DNA from: Hetaerina americana
Taxonomy: Eukaryota; Arthropoda; Insecta; Odonata; Calopterygidae
Direction of reading: 5' to 3'
Assembly (NCBI GenBank): GCA_022747635.1
Contig: JAKTNV010000075.1
Location: forward strand, 1,364,001 to 1,428,000
Length of the DNA: 64,000 nt
Of this stretch, positions 10,296 to 19,633 are shown one piece after another. Within the stretch, counting starts at the first letter, position 1, and the number at the start of each line of letters is the position of its first letter. A program made the position numbers and the translations under genes. The notes beneath the pieces were generated by a model. That model saw only the letters and a list, made by a program, of their open reading frames with translations, ran no database searches and was not told the origin of the DNA.

Positions 10296-13200
10296 ATGTG
10301 TTCCATTCTGCAGTGGAACTGCAATGGTTTTTATCGGCACAAGGAGGAGCTGGCCATTTTAATCCAAGATTTTAAACCCTCTTGTATTTGTCTCCAAGAG
10401 ACCCATTTTAAGGCTGAAGATAAGGGTATTCTGAAGGGGTTCACTGTTTTTAGAACGGATGACCTAAGTGGCCAACGAGCCCAAGGGGGAGTAGCAGTTG
10501 CGGCCCGTGAGGCCCTTTACACCTCGCGAGTCCAACTGAACTCTCCATTCCAGGCCGTCGCTGTCACGGTGCACACCCCTGAGAGGATGACGTTATGCAA
10601 CGTGTATCTGCCAGAGGGTGCACCGGTGACCCGCCTGAACCTTGAAGCCCTTGTCCACCAGCTTCCTCAGCCGTTCATTTTGATGGGAGAGTTTAATGCC
10701 CATGATCCTCTCTGGGGAGGTCCAGAAACCCAAAGCAATAGGAGAGGTCGAATTTTATCCAACTTTATTGAGGATTTTAACCTGTTTTTATGAAATAGCG
10801 GCGAAAAAACCCGGTTTAACAGCTTCAATGGGGAATTCTCAGCAATAGATCTTTGTCTATGCTCGAGAAGTCTAGCCCCAAAGCTGAAAATGTCCACCCA
10901 CAACGATCTCTGTGGGAGTGACCATTTTCCTCTTCTACTCGTTAAAGAAGACTCTTCGCCCACCATTTCAAAACCTCCGGAAAAGTGGCGTATTAACCGT
11001 GCGGACTGGCCACTTTTCAAGCGTACGTTTACATATAAACACGACGCAAGTTTCGACGCGTTGCACAACGTCGATAAACTAAGTTCAACGCTGTTGGCGG
11101 CAGCTACCAAAAGTATCCCTCGTACGTCCGGGAACATTAATCGAGCTCCTGTCCCTTGGTGGAACGGGGAATGCGACCGGGCGATTCGGGCGAGGAAAAA
11201 AGCATTGAATATTTTTAGAAAATATCCCACGGCAACTAATCTGGCATCGTACCGCCGCCTGAGAGCGCGAGCTCGAAGGGCCGTGAAGGAGGCCAAGAGG
11301 GCTTCCTGGATAGAATACGTCTCTACCATCAACCATCGCACGCCGCTTGGTCAGGTATGGGACAAAGTGAAGAAAATCTCCGGGTCCAAGGGCTCATTTG
11401 TCATCTCGCCATTGCTTGTTGCTGGCCGGGTGGTTAATTCACCTGCCGAAATAAGCAACATATTTGCCAGTCAGTTCGCGGCCAATAGCAGTGACGAGGG
11501 CTATGCCGCGGACTTTGCGAACCTGAAGAGGCGATGCGAGAGAGTCCCTCTCAATTTCGGTGCAGGTCCTACAAGCGAATATTACAATGAGCCTTTCACG
11601 TCCTGGGAGCTTAAATCCGCCATCGAAGACTCCCATTACACCTCGCCAGGGGCGGACGAAATCCACAACGCATTTCTCCGGAACATTCCGGAAACTGCGA
11701 TTGGGGAGGTCCTAAATACCCTCAACCAACTTTGGAACGAGGGCAGTTTTCCAAATGCCTGGCGAGAGTCCATCGTGATACCAATCCCAAAACAGGGCAA
11801 GGACAAAAATGACCCGAACAACTACCGTCCCATATCTCTCACCAGCTGCCTGTGCAAGGTGATGGAACGGATGGTAAACCGACGTCTCATGTGGTGCTTG
11901 GAGAGTCGACACCTGCTCTCCGACGCTCAGTGCGGCTTTCGGCGTGGCAGGTCCACGACAGACCATCTGGTTCGCACTGAGAACTTCATCCAGGAAGCCT
12001 TTCTCCACCGTCAACACGTCATAGCAGTCTTCTTCGACCTGGAGAAGGCCTATGATAGTGTGTGGCGATGGAGAATCCTCAACACGCTCCACAAGTGGGG
12101 ATTTAGAGGCAACATGGCCCTATTTATCAGAAATTTTTTAACTAACCGCCTTTTTAAAGTAAGGACTGGGAAGCACTTATCCCGATCTTTTACACAGGAG
12201 AACGGGGTACCCCAGGGTTCAGTACTGAGCGTGACGTTATTTGCCATCGCCATCAACGACGTGGTGGAATGCATCAATGCCCCGGTGATGGCATCGCTCT
12301 ATGTGGACGACTTAGCCATATTTTGCCGGTCGACACGACTGCCAAACGCTTCCAGGGGGGCCCAGGTGACTAAACAAACTGGGAGAGTGGTCGCGAAAGA
12401 ACGGATTTCGTTTCTCCATGGAGAAAACGAAATGCGTGCACTTTCACCGTCTTCGCGTTTACCACGTTACCCCGACCCTAACCCTGTTGGGTAGGATTCT
12501 TCCATTTGTGGAGTCCGTCCGCTTTCTCGGCATGATCCTGGACCAAAAGCTGAACTGGCGGGAGCATATCCGCGTGTTACGCGAGAGGTGTCGCCAAACC
12601 CTCAACGTTTTAAAGTTTTTAACTCACTCCACTTGGGGAGCAGACCGCACCACCGTGCTTTTATTGTACAGAGGCTTGGTGCGATCCAAACTGGACTATG
12701 GTTCCATAGTGTATTCCTCAGCACGAGAGTCTTACTTGAGACCACTCACATGTGTCCACAATGCTGGGATACGGTTGGCCACCGGGGCATTTAGAACAAG
12801 CCCAGTCCCAAGCTTACTTGCAGACGCAGGGGAGCCTCCGTTGGAAACCCGCAGGATGATTTTAATGGGCAACTATGCCGGAAAAATTTGTCAGAGACAA
12901 TCCACCCTTGTTTTAACATAGTTTTTAACCAACGGTTTTTAGACTTATTTAACAGGCGGAGAAGGGCAACTAGGCCCTTTGCCGTTCGTTTTAATGATTT
13001 TATTAATGAGGTAAATTTTACATTTCCTCAAATATGCCCCGTCTCCTATGCTAAGTATCCGCCTTGGTTAACACTAATGCCGGATATTAAACTCATTGCC
13101 AGTGCACGCCGCAAAGCCAAGACGACCGATTCCGAATACCAGCAGCTCTTTAGTGCCGTCCTCAGCTCACTTTCTGACTTCGTCCCAGTCTACACCGACG

Positions 13201-13983
13201 GGTCAAAGTCAGAATCTGCATGTGCCTATGCGGTCGTGTCCCACTACCATGGAGTCGTGAGGAAAAAACTGCACACTTCTTGCAGCATTTTCACAGCCGA
13301 GCTGTCAGCCATAAGGACGGCCCTAGGAGAAATAAAAGAAAGCAATGGCTCTGTCCTCATCTGCACCGACTCGATTAGCGCCCTAAAATCTTTATCGGTC
13401 TTTGCACCTGTGCACCCGATAGTCCAGGAGATCCATTATACCCTGCTGTCCCTTCAGAGAAAGGGGAACAGGGTCTCCTTTATATGGACTCCTGGTCACG
13501 TCGGCATAAGAGGTAACGAAAAAGCTGACCAGGCAGCGAAGGATGCCCTTCGACCGACTCCACCTTGGTTCCAATGGAGGACGTAAAGGCTGATTGCGGA
13601 ACTCGGTCTTGCTACAGTGGAAGGAGGCTTGGCAGTCTCTGCAAAATAATAAACTCAGGGCAATAAAACCGGTCGTTTCACCATGGTCCTCTTCCATCCG
13701 GAACATTCGGAGGGAAGAGGTCTTGATTACGCGCCTGAGAATAGGACACTCTGCCCTCACTTACTTGTTCCTCTTTGCGGAGGTAAAAGAACAGCCGAGC
13801 TGCAATGAGTGCCTCCAACCCCTGACAATAAAACATATCCTGACAGAATGTAGAAGATACCAAGGGACCAGAGACATGTTGAAGATAAGGGGAGACTTAA
13901 GAGATATTTTAGGGGATGACTCTGAGTCCATAAATCGAGTCTTAAATTTTTTAAGGGCAACTGGTTTAATGAGGCAGATATAG
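10296..13983 (+). pseudogene. I2 ORF2: endonuclease, reverse transcriptase and RNase H (broken)
   Basis: Endonuclease (10296-10960): LQWNCNG, CLQETHFK and GSDHFP are visible, but the usual GDFNAH reads GEFNAH. A TGA at 10791-10793 replaces an expected Trp. RT (about 11580-12500): PIPKQGKD, FFDLEKAYD, GVPQGSVLS and YVDD. It is frameshifted near 12360 where I3 has two extra bases. RNase H (12888-13586): YTDGSK, TAEL, CTDS and GHVGIRGNEKAD, with all four acidic residues and the His present. A ~10-nt deletion near 13552 breaks the frame. The C-terminal CNEC...HILTEC zinc motif is in 13594-13983. Confidence 0.9.
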
Positions 13984-14157
13984 TTTTTGATCTCATAATT
14001 TTAATGCCCTTTGATTTTAACAATTATTTATTTATTTTTTTATTTATTCGTATTTATTTATTCCTAACTGAAAAAGAATTTTAGTTTTAATTTTAATGAG
14101 TGGTGCAAAATGATCTCAGCGGCGACGCACCCTAATACCCTCAAAAATACTACTACT
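13984..14157 (+). other. I2 3' UTR with TTTATT-rich tract and ACT-repeat tail
   Basis: AT-rich sequence with TTTATT repeats (about 14023-14070) is followed by a conserved block (gtggtgcaaaatga...gcgacgcaccc) and a short (TAC)n/(ACT)n end. The same arrangement closes the deleted copy at 18470 and I3 at 53028. I elements typically end in short simple repeats rather than poly(A), which fits. Confidence 0.7.
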
Positions 14158-14189
14158 AGCAGCCATCTGCGAGATGTTTGCAGCAGGCA

Positions 14190-14480
14190 TCAGCAACACA
14201 GAAATACTCCAAGGCGCAGATGCAGTTCAGGGCATTTTGGTGCAGTGCCTTGAGATGCATCAACTCCTCGCCATGCATTCGTTCCCAACGAAGCCGGCTG
14301 CTTGACGGCAGTGAGAGTAGAAGCAGAAGATGGAATTGCCAGCCATGACGGTGGCAACTTTCCCGCGACATCCGCGGCGTTTCCACGAAGACTTGTCCTC
14401 GCGGCATTATTTTTCGGCTTTCCCCTTTTCGCCTGTAGGCAAAAAAGTGGCATGGTCACGGCCACAGCTTGGGCACTCCT
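14190..14480 (-). pseudogene. Relic of E-family ORF1, C-terminal part
   Basis: Translated leftward, this gives segments matching the E5 gag after its knuckles: a KRGK-rich patch, then PSLGTNAWRGVDAS...GTAPKCPE, which parallels SLGTTNVWRGDVSRGPAPQRP in E5. Stops and frame changes abound. It is short and badly decayed. The flanking I2 3' end at 14157 suggests I2 landed in or beside this debris. Confidence 0.6.
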
Positions 14481-15396
14481 GAGCACCCGTTCGTGGGACA
14501 CCTGCAGGCTGTGGCCCTTGGACCAATGCCGGCATGGAGGAAACACCATACAAATAAGCTCCTGTGGCCGAATTAAGCTAAGCAATAGCACAGCTGTGGA
14601 TCTCTGTACACGTAAAGGTGCTCGGAAATGTTCCCCACGCTGCGAAGCGCCTTTACAGATGACACTTTAGCAGACCGGGCCAGACTTGACATCAAAATTT
14701 AAACCTCAGACTATGTTACCTTGATCTTTTCTTGCCGAAATAGATTCATTCCTCTCGATGTTTGGTACTTCTTCGATTGAACCTGCAGTTTCTCAAAAGT
14801 TTTTTTTGAACCCAAGAAACTGATTTCACTTCTTTTCGGAGAACTTCCTTCTGAGCATGTTCTTCTGCTTGATGTGCCTTCTTATATTGAGCTCCACTCA
14901 GTCCCTCACGTCAATGAGTAATATTCACGAAAATCAAACAAAAACATCTTCACAAAGACAATTCAAATCTTTTCACAATTCAGAGCTTTTGAATAAATAA
15001 TGCAAACCAAATCAATGTGCTGCAAAGAGTGTCCTGAAGGTGAAGGAGGTGGTTTTCTCCCTGCCAATGTCCCATGTGGACATCTGCGGTTGTAAGCGCC
15101 ACTTGCAGAGATCCTAAGTATGCCATAGAACATTGAGCACGGGTGGACGATTTCCGTACGCAACGGTGAACAAATGATCGGAGACAGAGGTCCAGATCAG
15201 ATCGCGAAACACTCGTATGGCAGAGAAGCATCAGATGGACCCAGGGCTGCTGCTGGAGCCGAGTCCTTAGCCATAGGGACCGCCCGTGACTGACTCAGAT
15301 GAGTGGTCACGGGCAGAAAGAATTGATAGTCGATAGCGGCGCGAAAGCTTCGGCCGACATGCATTCAAGGCATCCTCCTTCCCTTCCCTTCAAGCC
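14481..15396. other. Unassigned stretch, no recognisable gene
   Basis: I can assign no protein family here. Scattered short frames show no LINE motif. It is moderately AT-rich around 14690-14990. It may be older repeat debris, as both flanks are E-family relics. Confidence 0.4.
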
Positions 15397-15905
15397 CTAT
15401 AAGGCATCATCGCTCTTCAAGGAGTCCAACAAAGACGCAGTGTCGCCAAACAGGTTCTTCCTATCCACAGTGCACAGCACGTTCACAGTGCACTTGCCCA
15501 TAATGCCACACGTCGCGTGTACCGCATAAGTGAAGATTGGGCAAAGCACCGCCGTGAACAGCTGGTCTCCTTCGGAGCGAAAGACGTGGTGTGAGGATGG
15601 GCGCCAGCGGATGCTGTGATGCCGGTTGCTGGCTAGACAAGGTTCTTCATAGTAAGGTGCTTGTCGAGGAGCATGCCCAGCTAGAAAATGGAGCTCTTCC
15701 AAGGAACTTGTGTGATTCCGACAAGAATTTTGCCGGTCTCCTTCAGTCCCTAGGAAAATTGGCAAGCGAAGTGCCCAAAAGACCGCATCACTGTCGTACC
15801 ATTTTGGAGCAAATGGCAGTTGTACTTGCGTTTCGTCGGCGGCTGCTCTTCGACGTTTCCCATGCCTGCGCCTGGCATTGCACTGATTCATTGGTTTTAC
15901 GGTAA
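15397..15905 (-). pseudogene. Two E-family 3' ends in tandem (decayed RT C-terminus)
   Basis: Reading leftward, 15890-15835 encodes the end of an E ORF2 (EEQPPTKRKYN, compare EDQPPAKRRKCN in E4). Next comes the E 3'-UTR hairpin CCATTT/AAATGG (15799-15804 with 15811-15816). A second, 5'-truncated E copy starts near 15750 and reads LFTAVLCPIFTYAVHATCGIM, matching LFAAVLRPTLAYAAPEWCGIM in E4. This is the same 3'UTR-then-truncated-copy junction as at 44606-44760. Confidence 0.6.
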
Positions 15906-15939
15906 ATAGTGACAGTGATGTGTAAACCTGCATGGGATT

Positions 15940-16215
15940 GAATTGTATAAAAGCCTACGTGTCAAGGGAACTCTTGCAAGCAACATGGCATGTCGTCATC
16001 AGGTAGTGGGCGATTTCATTAATGCCTGCGGACCTCTCAATGTCCGAAGGGCGGGTAGAAAAATGCACCGTGCAAAAACCACAGGGAAGTTTAGCGTTTG
16101 CAGCTGCGCGAGGATATCGGAATCTTCAATGGACGGAAAGATGCCTCTAACGGCGAATTCTCGTCGCCAGTTTGGACGTTGATAGGTAACAAAAGGTACA
16201 TTCAGCTCTTATGGA
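15940..16215 (-). pseudogene. Relic of A-family ORF1, pre-C2HC region
   Basis: Leftward translation gives VPFVTYQRPNWRREFAVRG, then a segment parallel to the FPSIEESEI region of the A1 gag. The DNA aligns with about 1440-1680 of A1. No knuckles are present. It is a small isolated gag fragment. Confidence 0.6.
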
Positions 16216-16339
16216 ATTTAGCGGTGAAATTGCCGGCATAGATCAACGTGCCGCACCTGCGGTGTCCACTGCAATTTCGCAGTGGTTGTTCCTCGCGGCA
16301 TTACTTCTCAGTGCGCCACTTTTCGTACTTAATGCGAAA

Positions 16340-16540
16340 CCTAATTTCGCCTAATGGCTGAGATCGGCCAATCTTTTGATGTAGCAATCGCGACAGCGAC
16401 ACCGATGGGTTTTCCTTGTGCTGAGAACTGGCGACAACGGCAAGTGTTAATTCCCAGGGCGCGTAGGACCTCGAGAAGGCCTTCGGTCTGATGGCGTGAT
16501 GAAAGGCCGTGGAAGGTGAATGAGGTGGTGGAATTCTTTT
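16340..16540 (-). pseudogene. Relic of E-family ORF1, central part
   Basis: The DNA aligns with about 47060-47230 of E5. Leftward translation gives FTFHGLSSRHQTE, then QGKPIGVAVAIATSKDWPISA, matching the E gag region before its knuckles. It probably belongs to the same old E copy as the 14190-14480 relic. Confidence 0.6.
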
Positions 16541-17565
16541 AGCTGGCATGAGAAGGGAACCACTGGCAGTAAGGTAGACCATTTGCTCCCTCGAGACTAA
16601 TGCTTTTCGGCAGCAATATTCTAAGTGCGGCAAGAAGGAAAGCTATAAATCCAAGACTATACCCAGACAGCGATGAGAAAACGCTCGCGGAATCCTGTGT
16701 TTATTGAAGAGTAAAGGGATATGCGAGAGAAATTTGCACGCACATTCAAAGTGTGCTCTTATCTGCATTGATTCTGATTTTCCAAGTTCGCGTCCAGTTG
16801 TGAAATAAGTGTTAAGTTTCGTAATATTAGTATGGCGCTGTCGGGATGATGCAGCGACGTCAGCATACTCGTGTAAAGGAGTAAGCGAAGAAAATGGTAA
16901 ATCATTCACATAAATATTGAGTAGAAGGGGCTGAGGAGAGAGCCTTGCGGCGGCCCCGCTTGTCGCGTCGAGGAAAGAAAGTCGCCCGATGACACGACGA
17001 ATTGCCGATGCGAAAGGAAGCTCTGTATAATACTGAAGAGGGGGGAGGCAAAGCGAGAGAGATGGAGTTTGAAAAGGAGGCATTCGTCCCAGACACGGGG
17101 AAAAGCCCTGGCGACAACTTAAGACCCAGCGGCTATGACATTCCATGGTTGAAACCGTGGGAGATTTTTTCACGAAGGGGAAGGACTTCATGGGTGTCCG
17201 ACACGTTCGCAAAAGCCCAGCTATTCGGGGCGTAGAATGTTTTTTTCCGAGACGTGCTTAACAAGGGGGAGAGGAGGATATTTTGAAAGACTTTCGAAAT
17301 ATCGAAAATGATGTAATGTGACGGCTAATACCGGTAATGGTGGCGTCCTTCCCTGGCTCGGGAATAAGGAACATTTTGCATAGTTACCAGGGGAGGGGGA
17401 AGCATCGGCGGCCATCGTAACTTCCAGGAAAGTCGCCTGGATCTCCGCCTTCTGGGATGGGTCGAAAATTAATCTCTCGATTAATTTCAAAGGGGGATTG
17501 GTCGGTTTTGGGGAGCGACGAAGGGAATGGGATATTGTCCAGAGAGTTATCCTCGAAGGACAGAG
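16541..17565 (-). pseudogene. A3 RT fragment (catalytic YADD degraded)
   Basis: The largest open piece is 17212-16643. It contains a decayed fingers/palm region, then LLLNIYVNDLPFSSLTPLHEYADV, so YADD has become YADV, and RAFSHRCLGIVLDL. Near 16640-16545 the DNA aligns with the C RT C-terminal region (30950-31060). Stops and frame changes occur throughout, so it is nonfunctional. Confidence 0.75.
17554..17565. repeat. Target-site duplication, left copy (12 bp)
   Basis: CGAAGGACAGAG immediately precedes the C-run of the deleted I copy. The identical 12 bp follows its ACT tail at 18471-18482. The uninterrupted A2 homologue at about 5126-5140 has this sequence only once. Confidence 0.92.
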
Positions 17566-18470
17566 TCCCCCCGCGGGTAGGGGGATAGAGAAACTCCCGC
17601 AGTATCCCTGCTTGTCGTAAGAGGCGACTAAAAGGGCGGGGAGAAAACCCCGAAAACAAACCCCAAGCCAGCAACGGATGCGTCCGGACAGTGCTGTGGA
17701 TCCACTGTCTGTGAGCGGCCATACCATCTGGCCTGCGATCCGCCCAGGTGTTTGCCGTGCCTGGAGACCCGTAAGGGAGAGAAGGGGATCCTGGAGGGTG
17801 ATCTTTCTGGTTCCCAGCAGGGTTTCGGATGCCCTGCATGGACCGGAGAGCGATATCCCTCTTCGGCCCCGTATTTCGCGTAAACGGGAGGCCGGGAGCT
17901 AGCCACTCCCGGTCAATCGGCTTCCGTCGCGTTTTTGCTCCGGTGGGAGCAAAAACGATTATACCCTGTTGTCCCTTCAGAGAAAGGGGAACAGGGTCTC
18001 CTTTATATGGACTCCTGGTCACGTCGGCATAAGAGGTAACGAAAAAGCTGACCAGGCAGCGAAGGATGCCCTTCGACAACCCGAGACAGACTCCACCTTG
18101 GTTCCAATGGAGGACGTAAAGGCTGCCTTGCGGAACCCGGTCCTGCATACCAAAGGGCCAGAGACATGTTGAAGATAAGGGGAGACTTAAAAAATATTTT
18201 AGGGGATGACTCTGGGTCTATTAACCGAGTCTTAAGTTTTTTAAGGTCAACTGGTTTAATGGGGCAGCTTTAGCTTTGGAGCTCATAATTTTAATGCTTT
18301 TGATTTTAGCATTTTCCTTTTTTTTTGTTTATTTTATTTATTTATATATTTATTCGTATTTATTTGTTTACTTATTCCTAGTTTAAAAGGAACATAAGTT
18401 TTACGTTATGACAGTGGTGCAAAATGACCATAGCTGTCGACGCACCCTACAAACCCCTAAAACTACTACT
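17566..18470 (+). mobile_element. I-del: compact internally deleted I element with intact ends and TSD
   Basis: It has the I leader and first ~380 bp (17566-17945), then jumps to the end of the RNase H region (sequence matching I2 from about 13432). A second deletion of 244 bp is bounded by CAT microhomology (18148; absent I3 bases 52460-52703). It then runs to the ACT tail. It therefore lacks ORF1, EN, RT and most of RNase H but keeps both termini, and the flanking TSD is perfect. In shape it resembles a non-autonomous derivative mobilised in trans (inference). Confidence 0.9.
17930..17957. repeat. Perfect 12-bp inverted repeat at the I-del deletion junction
   Basis: CGTTTTTGCTCC (17930-17941) and GGAGCAAAAACG (17946-17957) are exact reverse complements separated by GGTG. 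The full-length copies read cgttttcgctccggtggcgag here, with only a short imperfect palindrome. The right arm replaces parental sequence exactly where the deletion starts, as expected for fold-back copying by a polymerase. Confidence 0.9.
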
Positions 18471-18482
18471 CGAAGGACAGAG
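18471..18482. repeat. Target-site duplication, right copy (12 bp)
   Basis: This is identical to 17554-17565 and lies directly after the I-del tail. The host A3 sequence then continues (aggaaacatgacgc...), matching A2 at about 5138. Confidence 0.92.
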
Positions 18483-19284
18483 AGGAAACATGACGCATCC
18501 ACTCTTGAGAAGAGAAAGCAGCAATGGAGCGCCTAACGTCAGCATGGAGCCGATTGTAATGGGACTTGTCCCATGGCAGTCGGTCCCTTTGCCATGCTCG
18601 GGTAGCGGCATTTCTTGCTTTTATCTTCGCAAGAATGTGAGGAGGGAGGGCACGATTACTTCTCCCAGATTTGGGAGGAACAGATGATGCAATACGGCGA
18701 TTCGCTTCCGCAAATGTTCCCGAAACGGCCTCGGCACGGCGGTCAAGGTCCTTGGGAGAGGGGGACGTAAGAGGAGAAATCGGCCCCAGGACGTCTGCGA
18801 GGGCATCTGGAGAGCGGTTCCAAGCGAAGGACTGGGTCGGTGGAGGCGGCGCACGTGGCGAGGAAGGTGGAATAGGACGGGAAGATGCTCCGAAGTGAAT
18901 TCGTGAACCACGGAATGAGGAGAGATGAAAGGAAGGTTGATGGAAAGGCCGAAATCAATGATGCTGATGGAGGAAGGGGATCGCGAAATACGCGTCGGCT
19001 CGTAGGGAGCCAATATGGACGCAGGCTGATTTACAAGGAAGGACTGCAGAATTCTCTCGTTATAATTTTGCGAAGAGCAGTTCCAAACGAAGCTGCGTGC
19101 GTTACAATCGCCGATGAATAAGCCCGATTTTCGTGGGGAAATAAGGCGCGCGAGGTCGTCTTTATTCAATTTATTAGGTCTACCGCATAGTTGGTAAATG
19201 GAGAATATGTTTATAGTACCGTGCGTTGTATGTACTTCGATTCCTAGAGCTTCCATGCTGGAGAGGATGGGAACTGTAAGGAGG
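18471..19284 (-). pseudogene. A3 endonuclease fragment and linker
   Basis: The EN starts at VPILSSMEALGIEVHTT, missing the N-terminal WNCN and QETFL blocks. It retains GLFIGDCNARSF (Trp of GDWN changed to Cys) and TSEHLP where SDHLP is expected. The EN-RT linker follows in shifted frames toward 18471. The frame in front of it, from 19322, comes from the A4 3' UTR and is not part of the gene. Confidence 0.78.
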
Positions 19285-19633
19285 TTATGGAAATGGTGCA
19301 TTGGAAGCCCTGAGAAGGGCACATAAACCGTGCCGGAGAGCGTTACCCACCTTTACCGGTCTTTTTACAATAAAGAAATACCTTGGCAATTCGAACTAAT
19401 ATGACGTCAGTATGCGTGTTGCTGGTGTGATGAAGGAAACTTAACATCTAGTAAGTGAGGAATACATACATGATATGAACATAAAAAGGTGACAAGCCGA
19501 CAGGAAACGGCTTGAACTACTGACTATGTATAAACTAGACGGAAGAAGTCAATTGTACATGGGGATGACCTCATTCTAAAACAAATATTAATGAACAATT
19601 TTATGAGTATAGGGCGGGTATGGCGGGTAGGTT
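19285..19633 (-). other. A4 3' UTR
   Basis: This aligns with the A2 3' UTR, including gacgtcagtatgcgtgttg and aataaagaaatacc. The terminal stem is weaker here: CCGGAGA replaces CCGGTGA opposite TTACCGG. It ends at the junction with the A3 endonuclease without poly(A). Confidence 0.6.

Larger units (their letters stand above)
8441..14157 (+). mobile_element. I2: near full-length I-clade LINE with RNase H
   Basis: The order is a structured 5' leader and UTR (8441-9137), ORF1 gag (9138-10209), ORF2 with EN, RT, RNase H and a CCHC-like end (10296-13983), then an AT-rich 3' UTR ending in short ACT repeats (14150-14157). The same 3' ending occurs at 18470 and 53028, and the same 5' start at 7821, 17566 and 62735, which defines the element. 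EN-RT-RNase H with YVDD assigns it to the I group. Several frameshifts and one nonsense codon make ORF2 inactive. Confidence 0.92.
16541..19284 (-). mobile_element. A3: 5'-truncated A/C-type LINE, interrupted by a deleted I copy
   Basis: EN begins abruptly at about 19284, directly after the 3' end of A4 in the same orientation. It continues through the EN-RT linker and is split at 17565/18471 by a 905-bp I insertion, then resumes into RT down to 16541. The EN half resembles A1 (CGRPNKLNKDDLARL) and the RT half resembles C (LLNIYVNDLPF). The 3' UTR is missing. Confidence 0.8.
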
